57,582 nucleotides of DNA from an uncultured Coriobacteriaceae bacterium (GTDB lineage: Bacteria > Actinomycetota > Coriobacteriia > Coriobacteriales > Coriobacteriaceae), in contig CALUOB010000003.1 of assembly GCA_944322175.1 (NCBI GenBank), forward strand, positions 1 to 57,582, read 5' to 3'. The notes under the pieces are model-generated. The model did not search any database and had not been told where the DNA came from. It saw only the letters and a list, made by a program, of their open reading frames with translations. Both the position numbers and the translations under genes were made by a program. Below are positions 43,211 through 51,306 of the stretch, in pieces; position 1 is the stretch's first letter, and the number at the start of each line of letters is the position of its first letter.

Positions 43211-43764
43211 AACGGGTTCCCTTCGAGTGGTCGTGCCGCTTGAGGCGCAGCCTCGCGGCGCGCATTTCTCCCATTATGCCCCGACCCGCATGCTCCATGC
43301 GCGCCATCTTGGCCCCGGCGGTGCGCGGCGCTCCCGGGGGCGTGGCCGCTCGGCACAAAAAGGCCCGCATGGGGCGGGAGTACCCACGCGGGCAACGTAA
43401 GGGGGAAGCGCGTTGCGGGAAAAGTCTTAGGCCCTCTAACCGTTTTGGTGATGATCACGTTGCTGTTGAGGCCGCAGACGTTCTCGATGACCACCTGGCC
43501 CTCGGTCACGGGCGCCTCGAGCTTGACCTTCTTGATCTCGTCCATTACGTCAAAAATCCGATCCTTGGGGATGAGCGCGCTCAGGCGCACGCTGGCAAGC
43601 GGCAGCTCGCCGCCGTCAACCAGAACCGACGTGGCAATGTTGCGCATCGGGTTGACGATCTCCTGGGTCACGTAGGTCTCGCCCTTGGGGCAGCGGTTGC
43701 CCTCGACCTCGACCGTGATGTCGCAGCCCTGAGGGCACATGATGCAGGTGAATTCTCTTAGCAT
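43195..43764 (-). CDS. DUF1667 protein with an abnormal read-through C-terminus
   Basis: Residues 1-~110 are a DUF1667 domain (FTCIMCPQGCDITVEVEGNRCPKGETY with four Cys; GLNSNVIITKTV near the natural end). The frame then runs on for ~78 residues of Pro/Ala/Arg-rich sequence that includes an intrinsic terminator (43357-43393) and overlaps the next gene. In the other frame, TAG and TAA occur immediately at the expected end (about 43427-43438), so a one-base loss, for example in the AAAA run near 43445, probably removed the stop. Last member of the glp-like operon, overlapping the preceding gene by 7 bp. Confidence 0.75.
   Translation of the reverse strand: MLREFTCIMCPQGCDITVEVEGNRCPKGETYVTQEIVNPMRNIATSVLVDGGELPLASVRLSALIPKDRIFDVMDEIKKVKLEAPVTEGQVVIENVCGLNSNVIITKTVRGPKTFPATRFPLTLPAWVLPPHAGLFVPSGHAPGSAAHRRGQDGAHGACGSGHNGRNARREAAPQAARPLEGNPLCPQS
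43357..43393 (-). terminator. Terminator of the GlpA/GlpB/DUF1667 operon
   Basis: Read on the minus strand: GCCCGCGTGGG, loop TACTCCCGCC, CCCATGCGGGC, then CTTTTTG. It lies inside the nominal DUF1667 frame, which shows that the frame beyond ~43430 is not a normal coding end. Confidence 0.85.
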
Positions 43765-44993
43765 TCCACCGTCACCTCCAGATCGCCTGCGCTCTCGAGC
43801 TTGCTGGCCGGGATCTTGACCTGGATCATCTCGGCGGGGAGCGCCTTGGGCTTCTTGATGGTCCTGATGACGCGGTCGCCCTGTGTGATCTGCACGGTGC
43901 AGCCCTTGAGCGGCCGGCGCACGCGGAACGAAACGGTTACGTCGGACGTGCCGCTGATGCGGGCGGGAACAAGGCCGCCCACGTTGGCGTCGCCGCGCAC
44001 CGCGAGCTCGCAGGCGGGCAGCGCGCCCTCGGCGATGTAGCGGGCAGCGCTGTCGGCAAGCGCCTCGGCCTCCATCGACACAAAGTCAACGAGGTCATGC
44101 ACGTGCAGCACGTTGCCAGCGGCAAAGATGCCCTCGACCGTGGTCTGGTAGCTCTCGTCGACCTCGGGGCCCTTGGTGCCCGGGTCCTCCTTGGCGCCCG
44201 CCATCCACGTGAGCTCGTTCTCGGGGATAAGGCCGACCGAGAGAATGAGCGTGTCGCAGGGGTATTCCTTCTCGGTGCCGGGGATGGGCTGCATGCGCTC
44301 GTCCACCTCCGAGATCACGACGCTCTCGAGGTGCTCGGTGCCGCGGATGTCGGTGACGGTGTGGCTGAGCGAGAGCGGGATGTTGTAGTCGTTCAGGCAC
44401 TGCTCGACGTTGCGGGGCAGGCCGCTCGGGTAGGGCTGAACCTCAAACACGCCGATCACGTGCGCGCCCTCGAGCGTCATGCGGCGCGCCATGATCATGC
44501 CGATGTCGCCGGAGCCGAGAATGACGACCTCGCGGCCGACCATCTTGTTCTTGAGGTTGATGTAGGACTGGGCAACGCCTGCGGTGTACACGCCCGCGGG
44601 GCGCGTGCCGGGGATGCTGATGGCGCTGCGGGGGCGCTCGCGGCAACCCCTGGCGAGAATCACGGCCTTTGCCTGAACGGTGATCAGGCCCTCCTTGGAG
44701 GCGGCGTACACGGTCTTCTCGGGGGTGATGCCGAGCACCGTGGTGTCGCAAAGGCAGGGGATCCCGAGCTCCTCGACCTGGCGCACGAAGCGCGCGGCGT
44801 ACTCGGGGCCCGAGAGCGTCTCGCCAAAGCGGGTGAGGCCGAAGCCGTCGTGGATGCACTGGCGCAGGATGCCGCCCGGGCGCTTCTCGCGCTCGAGGAT
44901 CAGGATGTCGGTCACGCCCTTGTGGTACAGCTCGATGGCGGCTGCGAGGCCCGCCGGGCCGCCGCCGATGATAACCGCGTCTACCTGCTTCAT
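43758..44993 (-). CDS. NAD(P)/FAD-dependent oxidoreductase (GlpB-associated type)
   Basis: 411 aa. Pyridine nucleotide-disulfide oxidoreductase fold: FAD motif VIIGGGPAGLAAAIEL, NAD motif VVILGSGDIGMIMARR, and the second FAD motif VEGIFAAGNVLHVHDLVD. RGCRERPRSAISIPGTRPAGV is typical of the enzymes encoded between GlpA-like and DUF1667 genes. The C-terminal ~80 residues form a small beta domain. It should pass electrons with the GlpA-like protein in a membrane-less or loosely attached complex. Start overlaps the GlpA-like stop by 4 bp. Confidence 0.88.
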   Translation of the reverse strand: MKQVDAVIIGGGPAGLAAAIELYHKGVTDILILEREKRPGGILRQCIHDGFGLTRFGETLSGPEYAARFVRQVEELGIPCLCDTTVLGITPEKTVYAASKEGLITVQAKAVILARGCRERPRSAISIPGTRPAGVYTAGVAQSYINLKNKMVGREVVILGSGDIGMIMARRMTLEGAHVIGVFEVQPYPSGLPRNVEQCLNDYNIPLSLSHTVTDIRGTEHLESVVISEVDERMQPIPGTEKEYPCDTLILSVGLIPENELTWMAGAKEDPGTKGPEVDESYQTTVEGIFAAGNVLHVHDLVDFVSMEAEALADSAARYIAEGALPACELAVRGDANVGGLVPARISGTSDVTVSFRVRRPLKGCTVQITQGDRVIRTIKKPKALPAEMIQVKIPASKLESAGDLEVTVEC

Positions 44994-45856
44994 CGCTCGG
45001 TCACATCCTCTCCGTCAGCGTTCGCGTTCGTTGCCGTAGGGTCCTTACGCACCGCGCCGGTGAACATCCACGAGCCTTCCTTCGAGAAGCGCACGTCAAC
45101 CGGGTCAACGCCGAGCTCCTGCTCGATCATCTCGGTGATGCGCGTCTCGCAGTAACCGCCCTGGCAGCGGCCCATGGTGGCGCGCGTGCGGTTCTTGATG
45201 CCGGTCACGGTGTGCACGCCGAGCGGGTTGTGGATGGCGCGCAGGATCTCGGCGCGGGTCACGGTTTCGCAGCGGCAGACGATCTCGCCGTAGTTGGGGT
45301 CGGCCTCGATGGCGGCCTTCTGCTCCTCGAGCGTCATGTCGTAGAAGCGCTTGAGCGCGGGGTAGACCGGGATCTTGAGGAAGGCGCCCGCCTTCTTGTC
45401 GAGCACGAAGTACTCGCCCTTGAAGCCGCGCACCGGGTAGTTGGGGTAGCCGAGCATCTCAGAGATCTGCGAGGCGTACATGCCGGCGCAGTTTACGACC
45501 CACTTGGTCGAGAAGGTTTCGGTGCCCTGCGCGGTCTCGGCGCTGATGCGGTAGGCGTCGGCCTCCTCGTCGCGCTCGATGGCGGTGACCTTGCGGTCGA
45601 AGAAGAACTTCACGCCGTTTTGGCAGGCGTTCTCGGCAAGCGCGATCGTGTACTCCATCGGGTCGAGAATGCCCGAGGAGGGGACGAAGTAGGTGAAGCC
45701 GGCGTGGAGCATGCCGGTGTTGCGGCCGCTGTTGCCGCAGGCGACGTCGAGCTCCTTCTCCAGCACACAGACGGCGAGGTCGTAACGCGAAAGCTCGCGC
45801 GCAACCGCCGATCCCTCGACGCCGGCGCCAATAACGGTAACGTCCCATCGTTCCAT
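44990..45856 (-). CDS. GlpA-like FAD oxidoreductase with an internal deletion, plus BFD [2Fe-2S] domain
   Basis: 288 aa, whereas relatives have ~480-500. Residues 1-~160 are the start of a glycerol-3-phosphate dehydrogenase-type DAO fold (VTVIGAGVEGSAVARELSRY, SGRNTGMLHAG, VVNCAGMYASQI, FKGEYFVLDKK). The sequence then jumps to RFYDMTLEEQKAAIEADPNYG and the BFD-like domain with IVCRCETVTRAEI and GRCQGGYCE. The missing ~150-200 residues normally complete the FAD and substrate site. The frame is intact. First gene of the operon. ATG 45856 has AGAGGGGAG upstream; a TATGAT -10-like box is at 45910-45915. Confidence 0.85.
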   Translation of the reverse strand: MERWDVTVIGAGVEGSAVARELSRYDLAVCVLEKELDVACGNSGRNTGMLHAGFTYFVPSSGILDPMEYTIALAENACQNGVKFFFDRKVTAIERDEEADAYRISAETAQGTETFSTKWVVNCAGMYASQISEMLGYPNYPVRGFKGEYFVLDKKAGAFLKIPVYPALKRFYDMTLEEQKAAIEADPNYGEIVCRCETVTRAEILRAIHNPLGVHTVTGIKNRTRATMGRCQGGYCETRITEMIEQELGVDPVDVRFSKEGSWMFTGAVRKDPTATNANADGEDVTER

Positions 45857-46111
45857 AGGTCTCAAGCTCCCCTCTGTTGATCTTGAACCTGCTCCTTCAC
45901 GATGGCTTAATCATACGGGGGCGGTATCCGGCCAAAACATGGTACGCGTCACAGACCCCGCCGTCCGCCGCCTGCGAGATTCTGTGCTCGCGGAGCGGTT
46001 GGGCTGATCGTTTGCTTACTCCGGGAGCGGCCGCGCGCGGCGTACAATAGCGGGAGCGCGTGCCCGAGAAGGCGGCGTGCGGGCGGTTACAGGCAACAAG
46101 GAGAAGTGCGT

Positions 46112-47371
46112 ATGGCGGGCATTACCTATACCAAGCAAGAGCGCAACTGGGTCATGTACGACGTTGGCAACTCAGCGCTCGTGCTGTTCAACACCTCCGT
46201 CGTCCCCATTTACTTCGACGCCATCAACACGGCGGCCAACTCCGCCGAGCTCGTGACCGCATGGGCGAACGCCCAGACGGTGGCCTCGCTCGTGGTGGCG
46301 CTTCTCATGCCGATCTTGGGCTCGCTTGCCGACTTTGCCGGCAACAAGATCAAGTTCTTCCTCGGCTTCTTCCTCACGGGTTTGGTGCTGTGCTTTGCCC
46401 AGGCCATCCCCATGGGCGCCATGGCGTTTTTGGTGGTGTACGTGCTGTGCACCATCGGGCTCAACTCGTCCATGACGTTCTACGACGCCATGCTTCCCGA
46501 CGTCACCACCGACGATCGCATGGACACCGTGTCGTCTTCTGGCTACGCATGGGGCTACGTGGGCTCGTGCGTGCCGTTTATCGTCTGCATCGCGCTCATT
46601 CTGGGCGGACCGGCGGCTCTCGGGCTCGACATGCTGCTGTGCGTGCGCGTTTCGTTTGTCATTACGGGCCTGTGGTGGCTCGCCTTTACCCTGCCGCTCG
46701 TGCGCACGTACCGCCAGCGCTACGCCAAGAACCTCGCTCCCGGCGAGACCCTCGGCAGCGAGGTCGCAAAGACCCTGCGCGGTCTCGGCGGCACCATGCG
46801 CCGCATCGCCGCCAACAAGGTCATCCTCCTCTACATGATCGCCTTCTTCTTCTACATCGACGGCGTCCACACGGTCATCTCGATGGCCACCACCTACGGC
46901 ACCTCGCTCGGCATCGACTCCACCCAGCTCATCCTGGCGCTTCTCGTCACGCAGTTCGTTGCCTTCCCGTCGGCCATCGCCTACGGCCGGCTCGCCGGCA
47001 AGTACGGCACGCTGCGCATGATCATGATCGCCGTGGCCGCCTACGTTGCCATCGTGCTCTTTGCGGCGTTCTTCCTCAAAACCGCGGTCGAGTTCTGGAT
47101 CCTTGCCGTTGCCGTGGGCCTCTTCCAAGGCGGCATCCAGGCGCTCTCGCGCAGCTACTTTGGCAAGCTCATCCCCAAGGAGCGCGCCAACGAGTACTAC
47201 GGCTTCTTCGATATTTTCGGACGCTACGCCTCGGTTATGGGAACTCTGCTAGTATCTGTCGTGACGTCGCTGACAGGGAATCCTTCTTTAGGAGTGCTTT
47301 CCATCGGGATTCTCCTGGTTATAGGCCTCGTCCTGCTAGCAAAGCTCTCCGGCATGCGCAAGGATGCATAG
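46112..47371 (+). CDS. MFS transporter, UMF1/Atg22-like family
   Basis: 419 aa with about 12 TM segments. The start WVMYDVGNSALVLFNTSVVPIYF, the loop ADFAGNKIKFFLGF and SRSYFGKLIPKERANEYYGFFDIFGRYASVMG near the C-terminal half are typical of the UMF1 family. Substrate unknown. AAGGAG lies 8 nt before the ATG; TACAAT at 46043 may be the -10. Confidence 0.9.
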   Translation: MAGITYTKQERNWVMYDVGNSALVLFNTSVVPIYFDAINTAANSAELVTAWANAQTVASLVVALLMPILGSLADFAGNKIKFFLGFFLTGLVLCFAQAIPMGAMAFLVVYVLCTIGLNSSMTFYDAMLPDVTTDDRMDTVSSSGYAWGYVGSCVPFIVCIALILGGPAALGLDMLLCVRVSFVITGLWWLAFTLPLVRTYRQRYAKNLAPGETLGSEVAKTLRGLGGTMRRIAANKVILLYMIAFFFYIDGVHTVISMATTYGTSLGIDSTQLILALLVTQFVAFPSAIAYGRLAGKYGTLRMIMIAVAAYVAIVLFAAFFLKTAVEFWILAVAVGLFQGGIQALSRSYFGKLIPKERANEYYGFFDIFGRYASVMGTLLVSVVTSLTGNPSLGVLSIGILLVIGLVLLAKLSGMRKDA

Positions 47372-47395
47372 ACGAGAAGCACACGCGTTCGGGGC

Positions 47396-47500
47396 CTCCC
47401 GGGCCGTCGTTGCCTGCTCAAGCACATCCTGACTCACGACGGAGGCGCCACTGGCGCCTCCTGTTCGTGCGGAATCTCGCATTCAACGACGGCCCGGGAG
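47396..47500 (+). ncRNA. Structured element, module 1 (queT leader)
   Basis: Terminal stem of 17 perfect pairs (CTCCCGGGCCGTCGTTG at 47396-47412 with 47484-47500). Inside: a 28-nt segment ending TCACGAC, a 9-bp hairpin GGAGGCGCC-ACT-GGCGCCTCC (47441-47461), linker TGTTCG and the conserved TGCGGAATCT (47468-47477). Module 2 has the same parts in inverse orientation. It could act as RNA in the leader of queT or as the 3' end of the MFS transcript. Type is assigned by structure only. Confidence 0.55.
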
Positions 47501-47543
47501 ACCTGCGCAAGGTCGCTCTTCTCCTGTGGGGCTTGGGTGCAGA

Positions 47544-47654
47544 GGGGCGCGGGGGTGATCTCCGCGCGCAGATTCCGCATGAGCAGAAAGCGCCGTTTCC
47601 GGCGCTTTCGTCGCGAAGAGGACTGACCGAGCACGGGGATCACCCCCGCGCCCC
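47544..47654 (-). ncRNA. Structured element, module 2 (inverted relative to module 1)
   Basis: Read on the minus strand: a 17-bp stem GGGGCGCGGGGGTGATC (47654-47638) pairs perfectly with 47560-47544; then a 28-nt segment ending TCGCGAC, a 10-bp hairpin GAAAGCGCCG...CGGCGCTTTC (47609-47586), linker TGCTCA and TGCGGAATCT (47579-47570). Lengths 17, 28, 6 and 10 match module 1 while stems differ, which is covariation. On the plus strand it precedes queT by 82 bp. Confidence 0.55.
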
Positions 47655-47735
47655 CCGGTCATCCTCGGGGATCTTCCTCGCTCCGGAGCTTTTGCCAGCG
47701 GATCAAGCAAAGCTCTCGAAGGTGAGGAGAACATC

Positions 47736-48341
47736 GTGAAAGCACTGTCTCAGTCCAACTATATTGCCCGAACGGGCGTCATCGCCGCTGCGTACGCGGT
47801 CTGCACGCTCGCAACCATGCTATTCTTGGGAAACCTCGCGTGGGGTCCCGTGCAGTTCCGCGTGTCGGAGGCGCTGTGCGCGCTCGCGCTCTTCTCGCCG
47901 GCGGCGGTTCCGGGGCTCACACTCGGGTGCATCATCGCCAACGCGGCCAACATCGTGCTGTCGGGCACGGGCATGCTCGGCATGCTCGACGTCGTGTTCG
48001 GCTCGCTCGCCACGTTTGCCGGAGCGCTCTTCACCTGGAAGTTGCGCCGCCGTCCCGTGCTTGCGCTTCTCGGTCCCGTGCTTGCCAACGCGCTCATCGT
48101 GCCCGCGTACCTCCCGATCATGCTTTCGGGCATCGGGTTTTACACGATCCCGTTCACGTCGATTTCGCTCGACGGTTCGTGGCCTCTTATGTATCTGTTC
48201 GGACTCGTGACGACCGGCCTCGGCGAGGCGGTTATTATGTATGTGTTGGGGCTTCCGCTCTCGCGCTCCCTTGCCCAGACGCCCTTCTTTAACCGGGAGG
48301 TTGCCCAGGCAGGAGCGGGCGGCGAGAAGCACACGAGCTGA
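47736..48341 (+). CDS. queT: QueT-family transporter (predicted queuosine-precursor ECF substrate component)
   Basis: 201 aa with about 5-6 TM segments. GPVQFRVSEALCALALFSPAAVPGLTLGCIIANA and MLDVVFGSLATFAGAL, then NALIVPAYLPIM and GLGEAVIMYVLGLPL, are characteristic of QueT. It would import a queuosine precursor (preQ0/preQ1) with a shared ECF energizing module encoded elsewhere. GTG start with GAGGAG 6 nt upstream. A hairpin GAGCTTTTGC/GCAAAGCTC (47686-47715) lies just ahead of the Shine-Dalgarno and could control initiation. No preQ1-I or preQ1-II consensus was recognised in the leader. Confidence 0.9.
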   Translation: MKALSQSNYIARTGVIAAAYAVCTLATMLFLGNLAWGPVQFRVSEALCALALFSPAAVPGLTLGCIIANAANIVLSGTGMLGMLDVVFGSLATFAGALFTWKLRRRPVLALLGPVLANALIVPAYLPIMLSGIGFYTIPFTSISLDGSWPLMYLFGLVTTGLGEAVIMYVLGLPLSRSLAQTPFFNREVAQAGAGGEKHTS

Positions 48342-48421
48342 TCAGGGTCCTTGCGGATCGCGCGCCCGCGCGCTTCTCTCGACGCTGACCAGCGGGTTCG
48401 GTAGTTGGTGAGGAGCATGGT

Positions 48422-49879
48422 ATGAACCCGGCGATCGTGATCCCGTCGTACTGGGCGGGGCAAGACACAGATCCGCTGTCGCCTGGTCGCTACGACCACA
48501 CGACGGCGATGGGGGACAGCGCCCCTGAGCTCGAGACCTGTCTTGCTTCGCTCAAGCAGGTGCGCGGCGTCATGCGCGTCATCGTTTTGGCCGTGTGTCC
48601 GAAGGACGCTACCGAGCGGGTCCGCGCCACGATCGAGCAGATCGCGAGCGCGTACCCCGAGCTTCCCGTGACCATCGTCACGAACCGCGAGGCTGCCGCC
48701 GTTCAGGACCGGATCGCGCGCATCGCGCCGGATGTGAGCGGCGAGCCGGTCTCGCTGCGCGGCTACGGCGCCATCCGCAACATGGGGCTTGCCGCGGCCG
48801 CGATTCTCGGCCACGACGTCGCCGTGTTTCTCGACGACGACGAGGTGGTTCTCAACGAGGACTTCTTGGTCCAGGCGGTGCACGGGCTCAACCAGCTCAC
48901 GCGCCAGGGCCTGCCGATCCTCGCCAAGACCGGGTACTTTTACGATCGGTCGGGCTCTCCTTTTGCCGATACCTCGCATGCGCGCTGGTGCGACCGCTGG
49001 TGGACCAAGCGCCTCAAGTTCAACGAGTGGATGCGCCACGCGCTCTCGACAACGCGCATCTCGCGGTCCAACTACGTGTGCGGCGGCTGCATGGCGCTGC
49101 ACGCCCGCGCCTACACGCGCGTTGCCTTTGACCCCTACATCACGCGCGGCGAGGACCTCGACTACCTCTTCAACCTGCGCATGAACGGGCTCGACATGTG
49201 GTTCGACAACGAGTGGGTCGTAAAGCACCTGCCACCCCTGCAGCGCTTCGTGGCGCCGCGCTTCCAGCAAAACGTGTACCGGTGGGTCTACGAGCGCGCC
49301 AAGATCGCCTACGCCAACGACCAGGTCGACCTGCATCAGATCACGCCCGCCTCGCTCGCGCCGTATCCCGGCCCGTGGATCTCGTCGGAGCTCGACGGCA
49401 AGATCACGCGCACCGCGCTGGCGCGTGCAGTTGCCACCAAGGAGCACCGCCGGTACCTGCGCGTGCTTCTGCGCGGCCGCGGCGAGGCGCGCCGGTACGC
49501 ACGCGAGAACTGCAGGAGCTACCTGCGCTTCCAGAACTTCTGGCCAACGATCATGAACGCGCTCTGGGGCGACTCCAAGCTCGCGTCGATTCTCGAGAAC
49601 GGCATGGACGCCTTCCTCGCGGCGCAGGCCCCCGAAGTCGAGATTCCGCCCGCGGTTACGAAGCCGGTGGAGGAGAGCCCCGCGGCGGCGCTCATTCCGG
49701 AGCCCGTGGCCCCTGCCGCAGACGAGCCTGCGCCGGCTGACGCTGGCGCCATCGACCCCGAGGACGCTGCCGCGGCGGCATCCGAGGCGCTCGTGGCGCT
49801 CGCCGTGTCCGATGCGTTCCGCGACCACGAAGAGAACCAGAACACCGACGAGCGCGTGCGCGCACCGCGGGAGGCCTGA
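48422..49879 (+). CDS. Glycosyltransferase family 2-like protein
   Basis: 485 aa. An N-terminal GT-A-like fold (NPAIVIPSYW, conserved VTIVTNREAAAVQDRIARI, RGYGAIRNMGLAAA, and the metal-binding DDD of VAVFLDDDEVVLN), with GEDLDYLFNLR further on (typical ED motif). The last ~80 residues are an Ala/Glu/Pro-rich acidic tail. It has no TM segments. GTGAGGAG precedes the ATG. The next gene starts one base after its stop, so it shares an operon with the LytS/LytR pair and may be made under their control. Acceptor and donor are unknown. Confidence 0.82.
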   Translation: MNPAIVIPSYWAGQDTDPLSPGRYDHTTAMGDSAPELETCLASLKQVRGVMRVIVLAVCPKDATERVRATIEQIASAYPELPVTIVTNREAAAVQDRIARIAPDVSGEPVSLRGYGAIRNMGLAAAAILGHDVAVFLDDDEVVLNEDFLVQAVHGLNQLTRQGLPILAKTGYFYDRSGSPFADTSHARWCDRWWTKRLKFNEWMRHALSTTRISRSNYVCGGCMALHARAYTRVAFDPYITRGEDLDYLFNLRMNGLDMWFDNEWVVKHLPPLQRFVAPRFQQNVYRWVYERAKIAYANDQVDLHQITPASLAPYPGPWISSELDGKITRTALARAVATKEHRRYLRVLLRGRGEARRYARENCRSYLRFQNFWPTIMNALWGDSKLASILENGMDAFLAAQAPEVEIPPAVTKPVEESPAAALIPEPVAPAADEPAPADAGAIDPEDAAAAASEALVALAVSDAFRDHEENQNTDERVRAPREA

Positions 49880-51259
49880 GTGAACGATCGATCCCGTTGG
49901 CTGCCGCAGTCGCGGCGTGCGCTTGCGATGATCGTGGTTGTGCCGACCTTCATCGCCCTTATCGCATTCAGCGCTTTTCTCGTCTGGTCCACAAGCTGGG
50001 GCGTCCTCATCTCTATTGCCGGCATCGTCTGCGTACTCGTGTTGTCGGGCGCGCTCATGTACTGCCTGGTGAACCCCGACGCGCTCCGGTCGCAGTACAC
50101 CGAGGAGGCGCTGACGACTGCCTCGGACATGCTCAAGGCCACGAGGTTCGGCCTTACGCCCGAGTCGGCCAAGGTCGTGTGCGAGCGCTTGCTCTCCGAG
50201 AGCGGCGCCATGGCCATTGCCGTGACCGACGCCGAGCACGTGCTCGCCTACGTGGGCGAGTACGAGGCCGACTTCCCGCCGGGATCGCGCCTGCACTCGC
50301 AGGCCACCAAAGAGGTTCTCGCTACGGGCGAGCCCCGCACCTTCACGACGTCCATGCGCGTGCACGGCGCGCGCGATCCGCGCATCATTCCCGCAGGCAT
50401 CGTGGCTCCGCTCAAGGTGCGCAACAAACCGGTGGGCACGCTCAAGTTCTACTACCATGGACCGCGCGATCTCAACCGCACGCAGCACGCGCTTTGCACG
50501 GGCTTTGCCGAGCTGCTTTCGACGCAGCTCGCGATCAGCGCGCTCGAGCGGCAGACGGAGCTCACGGCGCGTGCCGAGATCAAGGCGCTCCAGGCGCAGA
50601 TCAACCCGCATTTCCTGTTCAACACGCTGAACACCATCGCTGCCTTCACCCGCATCGACCCCATGCGCGCCCGCGACCTGCTGCGCGAGTTCGCGTCGTT
50701 TTACCGCGCCACGCTCGAGAACTCGGGATCGCTCATCCCGGTTACGCGCGAGATCACGCAGACCAAGCGCTACCTCATGTTCGAGAAGGCGCGCTTCGGC
50801 GAGGACCGTATCAAAGACTCGTTTGACGTCGAGCCCGGCCTCGAGCAGCTCCAGGTTCCGTCGTTTCTCATTCAGCCATTGGTAGAGAACGCGGTCCGCC
50901 ATGCCATGCGCGACGAGGGTCCGCTCACGATTGAGGTGTCGGTGCGCTCCGAGACCGACGACGTGGCCCTCATCACCGTATCCGACGACGGTGTGGGTAT
51001 GGAGAAAAGCGTGGCAGACGCGCTTTTTGCCCCCGATCCGTCCGACGACGAGACTGCGGCGGTTATCGGTTCTGCCGACGCTTCCGCTCGGCCGCAGAAG
51101 TCCTCCCAGGGCGCGGGCATCGCCCTGCGCAACATCAAGGCGCGCGTAGAGCACTACTACGGGCCCGGCAGTTGCGTTAATGTGTTATCCGAGCCGAACA
51201 TGGGAACAACATTTGTGTTGAGGCTCGACCTCAGCGACGCTGGGCTGGCTCAGAACTGA
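49880..51259 (+). CDS. LytS-type sensor histidine kinase
   Basis: 459 aa: two N-terminal TM helices (residues ~12-65), a GAF-like domain (~85-215), and a His_kinase/HATPase region with the phospho-acceptor in QINPHFLFNTLNTI and LIQPLVENAVRHAM plus DDGVGM. This is the LytS/YehU class. A 35-residue Asp/Ala/Ser insert precedes the final G-box (GIALRNIKARVEHYYG). GTG start immediately after the glycosyltransferase stop. Cognate regulator follows 47 bp downstream. Confidence 0.92.
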   Translation: MNDRSRWLPQSRRALAMIVVVPTFIALIAFSAFLVWSTSWGVLISIAGIVCVLVLSGALMYCLVNPDALRSQYTEEALTTASDMLKATRFGLTPESAKVVCERLLSESGAMAIAVTDAEHVLAYVGEYEADFPPGSRLHSQATKEVLATGEPRTFTTSMRVHGARDPRIIPAGIVAPLKVRNKPVGTLKFYYHGPRDLNRTQHALCTGFAELLSTQLAISALERQTELTARAEIKALQAQINPHFLFNTLNTIAAFTRIDPMRARDLLREFASFYRATLENSGSLIPVTREITQTKRYLMFEKARFGEDRIKDSFDVEPGLEQLQVPSFLIQPLVENAVRHAMRDEGPLTIEVSVRSETDDVALITVSDDGVGMEKSVADALFAPDPSDDETAAVIGSADASARPQKSSQGAGIALRNIKARVEHYYGPGSCVNVLSEPNMGTTFVLRLDLSDAGLAQN

Positions 51260-51306
51260 TTCAGGGGTAGAATATCTACGTCTGTTTGTAGTGAAAGGTA
51301 TACCGC

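Noticed and set aside
47441-47461. The GGAGGCGCC hairpin as a simple terminator of the MFS gene.
   Set aside because: No U-tract follows, and the hairpin has a counterpart in module 2 at the same position of the structured element, which explains it better.
46060-47739. A 559-aa plus-strand frame overlapping the MFS gene and the queT leader.
   Set aside because: Product is Arg/His-rich and lacks TM segments; the MFS gene in another frame explains the region.
48140-51154. A 1004-aa minus-strand frame opposite the glycosyltransferase and LytS genes.
   Set aside because: Antisense shadow with Arg/His/Val-biased composition; no family features and no ribosome-binding site.
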